From assembly GCF_003576645.1 (NCBI RefSeq), contig NC_044922.1, positions 25,595,341 through 25,659,340 of the forward strand: a DNA stretch of 64,000 bases. The letters are read 5' to 3'. Origin of the DNA: Ipomoea triloba (lineage: Eukaryota > Streptophyta > Magnoliopsida > Solanales > Convolvulaceae). Each line of letters opens with the position of its first letter. The stretch's first letter is position 1. Under the pieces are notes generated by a model, which made no database searches, had not been told where the DNA came from, and saw only the letters and a program-made list of their open reading frames with translations. Below, in pieces: positions 1-11,100 of this stretch. Both the position numbers and the translations under genes were made by a program.

Positions 1-196
1 GGTTGAATTATCCACAAGGAGCAGCAAAGGAAGAATTTTGGAACATTTTGGACAAGTTTTGGAAGCAAAGGAAATTACCTAATCACAAAAGGAAACAAGA
101 ATAAGAATTGGAAGTTGCCTAATGGGCCAAAGCCCATCTGTCTCTATTTATACTACAATTTTATGCTATTTTACTAAGTTCCCTTACAGAGTTCCC
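1..196. other. AT-rich flank, probable retroelement-derived sequence
   Basis: No gene is visible. Together with 1677-1960 it forms the empty site into which the solo LTR at 197-1671 inserted. The text style (a phrase resembling 'gggccaaagccc', a run of short AT-rich words, then a late 'cattatcagtaaag') resembles the non-coding part of an LTR element, so this may be a nested insertion. That identity is inference. Confidence 0.35.
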
Positions 197-1671
197 TGTT
201 AGACATGTATGCCCTAGAAGCCAACATTTATTGTTTTGAGCATTAATTTCTTATTAAATAAATATAATAAATAATTATTTTATTTATTAAGGCTTAGTTA
301 AAATTTGATATTATTCTATACAATCTTCTTAATTCTTCATTCTTAAGTGTTAAGAATATGAGTGACGAAGAATTAATAAATGAAGTATTGTAAAAATGTT
401 CCTAGTCATAGGAATTCTAATTGGGCATTAGAATTCCGATAAGACTAACACATTGTCCTTCTTATGGCATTAGAATTCCGATAAGACTAACACATTGTCC
501 TTCTTATGGTGAGTCTCATGCCATTCTGTATGCACATTGTCCTTCTTATGGTGAGTCTCATGCCATTCTGTATGAGAATTGTCCTTCTTATGGTGAGTCT
601 CATGCCATTCTGTATGAGATACAGAGAGTTGACATGTGGATGATTGTTAGAGAACAAGTCATTGAACATTGACTAACTACAACGTACCGCATGGTGTTTA
701 CCTACGTGTCATCGGTATATTGTATGTTACAAGTATGCAATAATCCTTTGACTTGAGACGACATGGGTGTCTCGTACATATGGTGGACTAGTTTTTGCCA
801 GTATGCGTCTTTTGTTCCTTATGGGACTATAAGTGTACTTGGTGGCCTAGTTCAGTATTGTACGAAGATATGTGTGCGTTCAATAGAGGATCCACCGCCT
901 TGAGGTAACAAGGATGTTCCCGTCTATTCAATAATCATACAACGAGAATCTCTGGCCAGAGTATAATGAAGTTGGACTTCAGGTTAAGAATATTGAATAG
1001 ACAAATTGACCGGGTTTATGGGTTTGACCAAGTTTGACCATGACCTTTACCTGGTTCGGAACAAGTGTTGTGTGGAAGGAATGTTGCATGATATTTGTAA
1101 CGGAAAGGTTCATTATAATATATTAAAATATATTCATTGTTAACTAGGTAGTCATGACATACTGCTAGGTGTCACTCATGACTTACGAGTTATTTAATAA
1201 TGAGTTATTAAATATTACTCGTTGCTAGTTTGACTATGAACCTAGAAAGTCACACCTTAATGGTTCGTGGTAATGCTGAGAACTTTAAAAGAAATCGATA
1301 AAGAGTTATCGATATTGAATTAATACATTAATAATTGATTAATGGATTAATTCAATATTGGGTAGTTTTGGGCCTTTAATGGCTAGCACCTTTGGGCCCA
1401 AACCAGGCTATATATATATAGCCTTACCGTATTTCTTAAGAGAGAGAGAGAGAGAGAAGATACAGAGATTAGTTTGGAAAGGAGTTTCACGTAGAAATCT
1501 CTAGGAGTTCTCGCGTGCCCGACCGGTGGACAGACTAGAGGCCGGACGATTGGACGGTTTTGATTCTGCCAAAGCACGCTTCAAGGGTAAACCTTTCTAA
1601 CTCCCTCGTTTACATAGAATCATAGAAAATGCGAATTGATGCTTCCGCTGCGCATGTATGTTTTTCTAACA
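197..1671 (+). mobile_element. Solo LTR (1475 bp) with 5-bp target-site duplication
   Basis: The segment begins TGTTAGACATG and ends TTTCTAACA, giving the inverted TGTTAG/CTAACA ends of an LTR. It is flanked by the direct repeat TTCCC at 192-196 and 1672-1676. No primer-binding site follows the right end and no internal coding region is present, so this is a solo LTR left by recombination between two LTRs. It contains a TATATATATA stretch near 1412, an AG microsatellite near 1439-1456, and a 42-bp stutter at 426-620. The superfamily is not certain; the ends and length fit Copia or Gypsy. Confidence 0.85.
426..620 (+). repeat. 42-bp tandem stutter inside the solo LTR (A-A-B-B-B)
   Basis: Four exact 42-bp steps are seen at 426-467, 468-509, 510-551 and 552-593, followed by a fifth partial unit. 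All share the core ATTGTCCTTCTTATGG. The first two units carry prefix A (CATTAGAATTCCGATAAGAC), the last three prefix B (TGAGTCTCATGCCATTCTGT). The second copy of this LTR at 1962 has only one core joining A to B, which is presumably the ancestral form. Confidence 0.9.
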
Positions 1672-1960
1672 TTCCCAACCCTAGTTAGTTTTAGTTTATT
1701 TTTCCCCTTCTCTTTATATTTCCCTAGTATAGTTTAGATTAGTTTTATATTAGATTATTTAATCTCAAGCTTGGAATCACGGATTGAAGTTGGAATCGTT
1801 CTTCATTATCAGTAAAGTTTTCTCTTTCCTTTATATTCATTGCAATATTTATGATGATTTATTATAGTTTTGCTTTGTTTACTTTTATGATGCATGAGTA
1901 GTTAGCTTTTGGGTTTGAATTAGGATCCAATTGCTATTCTTGATGCTAGATTTGTGATTA

Positions 1961-1961
1961 N
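1961..1961. other. Single N (scaffold join)
   Basis: One N separates two nearly identical stretches: what follows (1962-3352) repeats what came before, ending at 1960. This is a contig join or an unresolved base at a probable false duplication. Confidence 0.9.
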
Positions 1962-3063
1962 ACTAACACATTGTCCTTCTTATGGTGAGTCTCATGCCAT
2001 TCTGTATGAGATACAGAGAGTTGACATGTGGATGATTGTTAGAGAACAAGTCATTGAACATTGACTAACTACAACGTACCGCATGGTGTTTACCTACGTG
2101 TCATCGGTATATTGTATGTTACAAGTATGCAATAATCCTTTGACTTGAGACGACATGGGTGTCTCGTACATATGGTGGACTAGTTTTTGCCAGTATGCGT
2201 CTTTTGTTCCTTATGGGACTATAAGTGTACTTGGTGGCCTAGTTCAGTATTGTACGAAGATATGTGTGCGTTCAATAGAGGATCCACCGCCTTGAGGTAA
2301 CAAGGATGTTCCCGTCTATTCAATAATCATACAACGAGAATCTCTGGCCAGAGTATAATGAAGTTGGACTTCAGGTTAAGAATATTGAATAGACAAATTG
2401 ACCGGGTTTATGGGTTTGACCAAGTTTGACCATGACCTTTACCTGGTTCGGAACAAGTGTTGTGTGGAAGGAATGTTGCATGATATTTGTAACGGAAAGG
2501 TTCATTATAATATATTAAAATATATTCATTGTTAACTAGGTAGTCATGACATACTGCTAGGTGTCACTCATGACTTACGAGTTATTTAATAATGAGTTAT
2601 TAAATATTACTCGTTGCTAGTTTGACTATGAACCTAGAAAGTCACACCTTAATGGTTCGTGGTAATGCTGAGAACTTTAAAAGAAATCGATAAAGAGTTA
2701 TCGATATTGAATTAATACATTAATAATTGATTAATGGATTAATTCAATATTGGGTAGTTTTGGGCCTTTAATGGCTAGCACCTTTGGGCCCAAACCAGGC
2801 TATATATATATAGCCTTACCGTATTTCTTAAGAGAGAGAGAGAGAGAGAAGATACAGAGATTAGTTTGGAAAGGAGTTTCACGTAGAAATCTCTAGGAGT
2901 TCTCGCGTGCCCGACCGGTGGACAGACTAGAGGCCGGACGATTGGACGGTTTTGATTCTGCCAAAGCACGCTTCAAGGGTAAACCTTTCTAACTCCCTCG
3001 TTTACATAGAATCATAGAAAATGCGAATTGATGCTTCCGCTGCGCATGTATGTTTTTCTAACA
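1962..3063 (+). repeat. Second, 5'-truncated copy of the solo LTR
   Basis: This stretch repeats the first LTR copy at a constant offset of 1392 bp and ends at the same CTAACA terminus. The reverse-strand open frame at 1383-1577 recurs unchanged at 2775-2969. The copy starts right after the single N, so the 5' part of the LTR is missing. It lacks the 42-bp stutter. Confidence 0.9.
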
Positions 3064-3352
3064 TTCCCAACCCTAGTTAGTTTTAGTTTATTTTTCCCCT
3101 TCTCTTTATATTTCCCTAGTATAGTTTAGATTAGTTTTATATTAGATTATTTAATCTCAAGCTTGGAATCACGGATTGAAGTTGGAATCGTTCTTCATTA
3201 TCAGTAAAGTTTTCTCTTTCCTTTATATTCATTGCAATATTTATGATGATTTATTATAGTTTTGCTTTGTTTACTTTTATGATGCATGAGTAGTTAGCTT
3301 TTGGGTTTGAATTAGGATCCAATTGCTATTCTTGATGCTAGATTTGTGATTA
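3064..3352 (+). repeat. Duplicated right flank of the solo LTR
   Basis: The non-LTR flank at 1672-1960 is repeated here at the same 1392-bp offset. Because flank and LTR are copied together, this is duplication of the locus (real or by assembly), not a second insertion. Confidence 0.88.
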
Positions 3353-3960
3353 TTGCATAAAGGGATTGAATTATTTACCTAGGGTTTATGTTGAATTGGG
3401 GATTAATTTCTACTTGTTATTAATTGGTGGCCACAATTGATTGCTAGTTTAGGAGAGGGATTCACTACAACGAAAGTTGGGTGGAGACCTCGAGCCTTAC
3501 GAATTTCAACCTAATTTTTCCTACTATGAGAATATGGGTAATTTGGGGGCTTACAATGCTTAGGTGTTTACGACTATGATTGATGCATCACGAAAGTGGG
3601 GCAATCCTAGCCTAATTCTTGTTATTGATTATGAAAGTAGCTAACTTGAATTCTTGAGTGCATTGCCAATAAATCCCTTGGTTAATTATTTTTTCCTAAT
3701 TTTGAGATTGTTAGAGCATCAAGATTGCAATATCCCTAATCTGACCCATTCTTTTATCATATAGTTTTTTCCCTTATTTTATTTGCATCTTTTATTTTAT
3801 TTTAATTCCTAAATCATATTTTCCTTGGATTCTAGTGAATTCCAATACTTTAGTGTCTAGGATTTAATAATTCACACAATTACGTGTCATAGTCCCAATC
3901 CTCAGCGGAACGACATTTACACCCTCTTTTTACACTCACAAATATACTCATCAACTACAA
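3353..3960. other. Intergenic, probable non-coding retroelement sequence
   Basis: No long open frame is present. The sequence contains short near-repeats (CACGAAAGT and ACAACGAAAGTTGGGTGG) and runs directly into a reverse transcriptase relic at 3961, so it may belong to the same decayed element. I cannot assign it further. Confidence 0.35.
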
Positions 3961-4980
3961 GACAATAACACTTGGTTGCTAACTGATCTACCTCCAGGAA
4001 AAAATCCCATAGGTTGCAAATGGGTATACAAAGTCAAGCTTAAGGCTGATGGCTCCGTTGAGAGATATAAGGCGCAACTTGTAGCCAAAGGCTACATAGA
4101 GCAGCTGGGAGTATATTACATTGAGATGTTCTCACCAGTAGCAAGAATCACCACTATCCGAACCTTCTTGGTTGTCACTACTTCTCGAGCATGGCACATC
4201 CATCAACTAGACATCAACAACGCTTTCTTGCATAGAGACTTGGACGAGGAGGTATACATGATGTTGCCACCGGGTTTTCAAGGGGAGAATCGAATCAAGT
4301 TTGCAAGCTCATGCAATCCCTCTATGGCCTCAAACAAGTAAGCTGATAGTTGAATGCTAAATTGAGTACTGCTCTGTTGCATATGGGTTTTGGGTAGTCC
4401 AAGTCTGACCCGTCTCTATTCACAAAGGGTTATGGCTCGCACTTCATTGCTAGCTTGGAGTACGTAGATGATATCATGGTCACCAATGCTAACATGTCCC
4501 TCATTCAAGAAATGCATTCCTGGATGTCACATTCAGAATCAAGGTTTTGGGCAGTCTGGGCTACTTCCTGGGAATAGAAGCATGCATGGATGAGTCTGGG
4601 GTAAATCTATGTCAGCGTAAATATGCTCTGAACATCCTAGAGGGGTATGGCTTTCTCAATTGCAAACCGGTGAGCACACCCATGGTTACTGGCCATCAAT
4701 TAATCAAAGGTGATGGCACCATTCTTAGCGATGTTGGGATCTACAGAAGATTAGTAGGAAGGTTGTTATACCTTACTACTACTCGTCCAGAAATTGCTTA
4801 TGCAGTATAGCAGCTAGCCAATTTGTAGACACTCCCACCAGTGAACACATGGCTGCTGCACACCATGTCCTGCGGTATATAAAGAATGCTCCTGCCAGGG
4901 TCTGTTTTATTCATCAAATAACAACATGCAACTCAATGTTTTTTGTGATTCAGACTGGCTTCTTGCTCTGAAACACGGAA
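3961..4980 (+). pseudogene. Decayed Copia reverse transcriptase/RNase H region
   Basis: Frame pieces at 3961-4341, about 4362-4500 and 4547-4807 translate to consecutive parts of a Ty1/Copia polyprotein. The first piece has NPIGCKWVYKVK, AQLVAKGY, FSPVARITTIR and LDINNAFLHRDLDEEVYM; the second has the catalytic motif as EYVDDIMV; the third has [26 protein letters not shown] and RRLVGRLLYLTTTRPEIAYAV. Stops and frame changes interrupt all of them. There is no gag, protease or integrase, and no LTRs at this position. This is a dead fragment of an older insertion, unrelated in position to the intact element at 24.7 kb. Confidence 0.88.
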
Positions 4981-5569
4981 ATCTACTACAAGCACTGTTG
5001 CAAAAATCGGCCGCTTAGACACTAGGCATCCCTACGCCAAAGCAAATTGCTCATTATGCGGCCGCCTAGCGTCTAACTTGGCCGACTAGGCCAAGTTGGC
5101 GGCCGACTCGACCGAATTCAGGCGAGTCGACCTTGTTAATTTTTTTATTATATTTATATATATTTAAATTTATTTATTTAAGGGTTGGATCCTATGATTT
5201 GGGTATGGAGCAACCTTAAATCTCCAAGCCAACTGTCCCACCCAATAGAGGTGCCTACAATTCAACGATGGGATTAGTCATTATGTTCGAAGGTAGAAAC
5301 CCTGGGCTACACCCAACAAACTATAGTTTCATTACAACACAACTATAGTATCATTTCGATATAACTACAGTTTCATTGGACAATATATACTCAAATATGT
5401 GAAACTATTATTCAGTTTCATTTTATATGCAATGTAGTTTTATTTTTTAATTAACACACCAAAAATACGGGCTCTGTTAAGATGTAGCGGCAACCCTAAA
5501 GAAACGGCACCGTTTTTGGACCATGGTCCACAATATAACAACTGACCAAAAATGGTCATGCAACAATAA
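4981..5569. other. Spacer with a GC-rich GGCCGCCTAG-type patch
   Basis: No gene is seen. At 5015-5125 there is a compact set of related words (GGCCGCTTAG, GGCCGCCTAG, GGCCGACTAG, GCGAGTCGACC) in an otherwise AT-rich setting. Such patches occur in small non-autonomous DNA transposons, but I could not find matching ends here. Confidence 0.4.
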
Positions 5570-5578
5570 TACTAAGAC

Positions 5579-5944
5579 GGAAAAAGTGTTAAATAGGCCA
5601 CTGAACTTATCACTTTTGTGCAATTGAGTCATTGAACTTAAAAAGTGTGCAATTCAACCATCAAACAAGCAAAATTTGTGCAATTGGACCATTTTTAAAA
5701 ATTTTTTTAATTCAATTTGAGTTAAAAACATTTCAATATTGACTCCCAACTAGTATGGTAGAAGAAAATGACACTCTTAATACATATATGTTAGTAATAT
5801 AATTGGATTTTACCAGAAAAATTTTGTAAAATGGTCCAATTGCACAAATTTTGCTTGTTTGATGGTTGAATTGCACATTTTTTAAGTTCAATGGCCCAAT
5901 TGCACAAAAGCGATAAGTTCAGTGGCCTATTTGACACTTTTTCC
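5579..5944. mobile_element. Mutator-like MITE with long TIRs and 9-bp TSD
   Basis: The 366-bp element has terminal inverted repeats of about 118 bp starting GGAAAAAGTGT (left) and ending ACACTTTTTCC (right). It is bordered by the 9-bp direct repeat TACTAAGAC at 5570-5578 and 5945-5953. Long TIRs plus a 9-bp duplication are the hallmark of Mutator/MULE-derived elements. There is no coding capacity. Confidence 0.9.
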
Positions 5945-5953
5945 TACTAAGAC

Positions 5954-7132
5954 CAACCAGGGATGTTCTAAAAAATGACTTAAAAGTGGAATGACATATA
6001 TAAATCTAGGATAAAAAATGTAATTAATTATTTTTTTAAAAAAATAGTATATAATAAAATTTATAGTTAATATTAAAAAGTATAGTTGATAATTTGGGTA
6101 ATAATTATGGTATAAAATTTTAGATAGGGTAAATGATTAAATATAATTATGATATTTGGGTATGATTAATAATTGTTAAAGTAAGAATTTTAGATATGGT
6201 AAATTATTAAATATAATCATGGTAGTGTTTAATCTACATACTTACTAAAGTTTAACGGTATAGTATGATAATTTTATTTGATAAAAATGATAGTACAATA
6301 TTTACGGCGTAATGTACAATTCCATAAGCTTACGATTACGATTAATATTTGTAGGGAGGTTCCTGTAATTACTAGTTAGATTGTGATTTTTCTTTAGGAT
6401 TTAATTATTCTTAATTTTAAATTGAGACTCCTGTAATATAGTCAATAAAAATAACACTTAATGTATACGTTATAATTAATCAATTATCAAATCACATAAT
6501 TATTAATTGGATAATTAATTAATCATAGTAATTCACATCACCCAAAAAAATTACTATTGGAAATAGGAATCTCTGTGAAAGAGTTAATTTCATTTTTTTT
6601 TCTCAAATTTATAGTTGATAATTCACTTTTAGTCTTTTTTTTTAAGTATTCTCTTTTGGTCTTATTATTATTGTGGCATGATCCGTTTTAATCCTCCGTC
6701 AATAAAGCTGTCTAAATTTTATAAAATACAAGGGCATTTAGGTCTACAATTATTTTTTTAAAAAAAATATAGTAGGTCAATCCACTTTGTATAAAAAAGA
6801 TCGAAATGTCATTATATTTAATGACATTTCAACGATTTTTTAACAGATGGCCAAAATAATTATGCCACAAAAAAGAAATGTTCTAAAAAAATGATCAAAA
6901 GTAAACTCACACCTATAAATCTAGCACAAAATAGAATTAACTCTTTTGTGAAACATGTTTTCAAAAAAAAAACTCTTTTGTGAAACATTGGGAAACAGGA
7001 ATTCCAAATGTAAGAAAGCGAAGGGACAAGAGTGGAAAGTAGTGCCGGATGGATGGCGTTATAATTATTGTTGTTGACTTGTGATAGTTTTGAACAACAA
7101 TTTAAAAAAAAAAAAAAACCGTTTTGAACAAC
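5954..7132. other. AT-rich spacer
   Basis: No supported gene. It contains homopolymer-rich AT sequence and several short repeats shared with other parts of the window, for example a phrase near 5970 (GTTCTAAAAAATGA) that recurs in variant form near 6879 and 55391. Confidence 0.5.
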
Positions 7133-7148
7133 ATATAGACAGGATTTA

Positions 7149-7282
7149 TTTTTGAATACTACTAACTCTATTACAATGCAGTATTTGCACAAGAGTCAGC
7201 ATTGCCCCCACTGAGGCTCAAACCCACCACCTCCCGTATAAAGGGAAGGGTTTGATGCCACTGGACTACAAGGTCCTTGGCG
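7149..7282 (-). mobile_element. tRNA-derived SINE with 16-bp TSD
   Basis: Read on the minus strand it starts GCCAAGGACCTTGTAGTCC, with an A-box-like TAGTCCAGTGG and, about 40 bp on, a B-box-like GGGTTTGAGCC, the internal RNA polymerase III promoter of a tRNA-derived SINE. The element is bordered by ATATAGACAGGATTTA at 7133-7148 and 7283-7298. Short length, Pol III boxes and a long duplication agree. It resembles the Au-type plant SINEs, but that family call is from memory. Confidence 0.8.
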
Positions 7283-7298
7283 ATATAGACAGGATTTA

Positions 7299-8105
7299 TA
7301 AACTTTCTATTTCCGGCCTGCTAACCAGCGAGAACAGTCTGGCGATGGGGAAGTACAGCGCCATTGTACTAACACCACTCTCCACTCATAGCCATGACAT
7401 TCCTCAATTCCGTTCCCAAAGAACCATTATTTTTTTCAAACTTTTTGTGGAATTCAAAAGTGGAGTGTTAAATAGAACTTAAAGCAAAAGAAAAAATAAA
7501 AACACAAATGAAAAGGAGAAAATGATCATCAATTGACAATTACTCTAAAACGATCAATAGACGAGTGAGAAGCACACACGCATTAGGCACTTGCACTTGT
7601 AGAAAATCGTATCATTCTCTCTCCTCCCATCTCTCTCCTCCAATATAGTCATGTTCTCTTTTTTCCAAGTCAACCAAAAACTTCCATAAAAGTGCTCTAA
7701 AATTTATCACATGTATATTCCTTTTGTATGATAAGAGATAGTCCTTAAGTCATTTCCCCTATGAAATTTGATCCATATTTATTAAATTTGAGCAAATTCA
7801 ATCCTCAATTGTCCACAATGTTACACAACTAGTCCTTGACATTTTATAATTGAGGGACTGAATGTGCACCATTATGAACAATTGAGGGATTAAGAGTATA
7901 AGTACTATTTCTCTACGGATAACCGACTCAAAAATTGCATGACAACAGAAACCCCAGTAATAATTACAGAACATAAGCATACCAAATATAAATAGATTAG
8001 ATTAGAAGCTGAGCTCCTAAAGTTTGTAAAGGAATTTAATGGTCACATAGGTGTTTGCAAACTATCAGCAGTTTTTACACTATGATTACTAGACAGGTGA
8101 GCATT
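7299..8105. other. Spacer downstream of the helicase gene
   Basis: No gene is supported. Open frames here are short and lack splice or family signals. The last few hundred bases before 8106 must include the 3' UTR of the minus-strand helicase gene; no clear polyadenylation site was pinned down. Confidence 0.5.
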
Positions 8106-11100
8106 CTAGTTTGTATAACTACTGTCTACAGAACTGACCCAATTGTGGGAGTAGGGAGTATGCAGCGAGAAAACATAGGAGATGGGCGCAGACAGCTGCA
8201 TTTGCCTTCTGGGGGGAACAACATCATAAAATTGCCCCAGACTTCCTTCATCAAAAGGGAATGACTCCCGGAGAAAGAAGAAACACTCCCTAGCCAACTT
8301 TTCAACCTGAAAGACCATCCATCATACACAGACTGTTAAGGCATGTCTATTCAAGGAAATGAAATGAAAAACAATTTCCCATGTGCAACCCACGTGCATT
8401 TCCCAAAAGAATAAAGAAAATTTGTACATTTGCTTCTTGAACCCGAATGCATAAGCATAAATCCAAGTCCTCCCTTACTATGTGCAATCAAGGAGCATTA
8501 ATGAGATGCATGGGCATGAAAATGTAAAAGTACCTGGAAATAGGAAAAGTGAATATTATTCATGGTTATGATTACTTCCACTCCGTATAAGACATTTTCC
8601 AGCATCCGGGTGGCTAAATGCTCGAAAAAAGCTTGTACTACGCTTTTCTGTCCTTCCAAATGTTCAGCATCAAACTTAGGAAACCATAATAAGCACTTGA
8701 CATCATTCCATGGAATGGCACTCTCTCTACAGGATGGCATAATTGTTTGTTGAGGATGAGGAAGACCCCAGAGAACTCTAACACCAGCTGGCCTATCGTC
8801 AAGTGTAGATTCATCTTGAAGAGAAGTGGTGGCGATTATGGAGGATGGATTAAAATGATACGCAATATTTGAAGAAAAATATAAATCAGTGTCATCCAGC
8901 ACCAAGACACACCCATCTGAAGGCTCAGGAAAAAATCGCAAATAAAATGCAATATTAGAATCTTGATCCTCTGGGAGGAATGGCCCTGATTCATGGGATA
9001 AAAAAGATGGAACTGAATCATGTGAAAAGAAACATGAATCTCCGTTTCGGCAACCCTAGCAATTATGTCAATAAAACAAATTAGATACATCAGATATGGG
9101 AAGCAATAATGACATCAACAAATATTTAAATCGTAGTACATCGACCCCACTCTGCTGGTATAACCAAAACACAACAGGATGAGTAAAACTTAAAATCTCC
9201 CAAAAGCAAAACCAAGGAAAGAGAGAGAATGCAAATGCACACATACACATATAAAAGGGATTCACTATAGTTGTACATGGCATCTGTTTAAACATAGAAA
9301 TTCAACTTAACAAGCACGCTAGTCAGAATACTGACGCTGTTTTTGTTTGGTTTAATAACTTTGTTAATTGGAATTAGAAGACAGCAAGTAAAACATGTGG
9401 GGTGATGTTAGATCTGAAACAAGATATACCTGTAAAGAAAAGAAAAACTTGCACACAGGCTTCTTTGCTTGTAAGGAATGAGAATATAAACACTGGCTGC
9501 CCCTATTGCACAGGCCTTTGATAAAAAATTTACAAAATGAAGCCTCCCCAGTGATATGACCATCATAATAATCCTCTGCATGATGATTTCCAGATATATT
9601 CTCAGAAGACTGCATTCTCATCTGTTTAACAAGGAAAGAATCAGTATTGTCCACATGTCAACAGGACTCTGATTATGGAAGGAAAAGCAATACCTCTTTG
9701 ACCACAGCTGCCAAACTTTTAGCCACTTCATTTTCCAAAAAATCATTTTGACCCAAAAAAGGCACAGCAGTGCACTTCCGTATTCCAGGGTCTTGTTCAA
9801 GGAGTTTGTTAATAACTAATGCACCAGCAGCATCCTCATACTGATCAGACATTAGATCACATGTATGCTGAAAATTGTTTGCATAATAATAAGATGGCAG
9901 GCCATCTGATTTAACCAGAAACTCAGGTCTATACCGATGAAGAGAACCTAGGATTTCATCATCTGCAAGAAAAATGTGTTCCATATAAAGGAAAACCAAA
10001 TCTACAATAATAATTATAAATTTTAATAAACAGAAAACCTTACATATTTCAGCAACTTGGCGCAGTGCTGACAGAACAAGATTGTGAACTGAGCACCATT
10101 CTTCCTCAATTTTGGGAAGTAGAGTTTGTGTTTCGTCTGTTATGTCATGCTTTAAAAGCAGTAGCAACCTTTCAAGACGGTACTTGTCCTTCATTAAAAA
10201 TACAAATGACCAGTGATTACATTGTGTCCCCAATCCACAAGGGTTTCAACTAGTTAGGGAAAAAATGATATTTTACCTTGAAAACACATTGCCAAAACTG
10301 GAAAGCGCATAAGTTTCCCATGCATATCACTTCTTTTCTACCAGTTAACCCAGTGCTCTTAGAATTTCCAGTGAAATAGTTATCAATGAACTCCATAAAC
10401 TGTAATCCAATAACCTCCATTAACGAGAATAAAATAGTTTGAATAGCAAAACAAAATTTTCCATCTGAAAATTAAAAAATCAATGGCTAGTACCAAAGTA
10501 TCCTGTCCAAACGGACGAAGAATGGGCAGAGGCTGCATGTCAAGCAATATACCAAGGATAATGCCTTCACGTAGCATTCCAATGGCCCCAAACTTGAGAA
10601 TTAGTACAGAAGAATCAAATGAAAGAGTAAAACTGGAAAGCAATCTTCCATAAAATGTAGGCTCAGGTCGGCTCCTTGGAGATGGTTTCTGTAATGCGTG
10701 GATGTGAACAAGCAAATTCAAAGCATCATCAACAACATCAGGATCCGGAGGGTCCAACGCCTTTCGCAATAAGACTAAAAGGAAATATGAATTATGTTTT
10801 GAGGATTGTTGTTGAATACTGAAAACAGATCATCAAATTACGTGCAAGGTGAGAGTGGCACAGAGAAGAAACCAAAAGAACACAATATTAGCTATATACC
10901 TTTAGGGTCATTGATGGCCTTAGATTCAGCACAGGAAAGGAGCAGTATTTGCTGCCTTAAAGATAACTTCAATATTGATGGAGGCTCATAATCCTCCAAT
11001 TGGCTGTAGAATGATCCTGTCACTAATCGATACACAAAACCATCACACGTACGCCCAGTCCTCCCTTGTCGTTGGTTTGCCTAGGCAATGAAACATTTGA

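Noticed and set aside
426..620. CRISPR-like spaced repeats
   Set aside because: Only four units, the 'spacers' are themselves repeated (A, A, B, B, B), and the locus is inside a plant LTR. There are no cas genes.
1383..1577. 64-codon minus-strand frame repeated at 2775-2969
   Set aside because: It lies inside the LTR and is repeated only because the LTR is duplicated. No protein family is recognisable.
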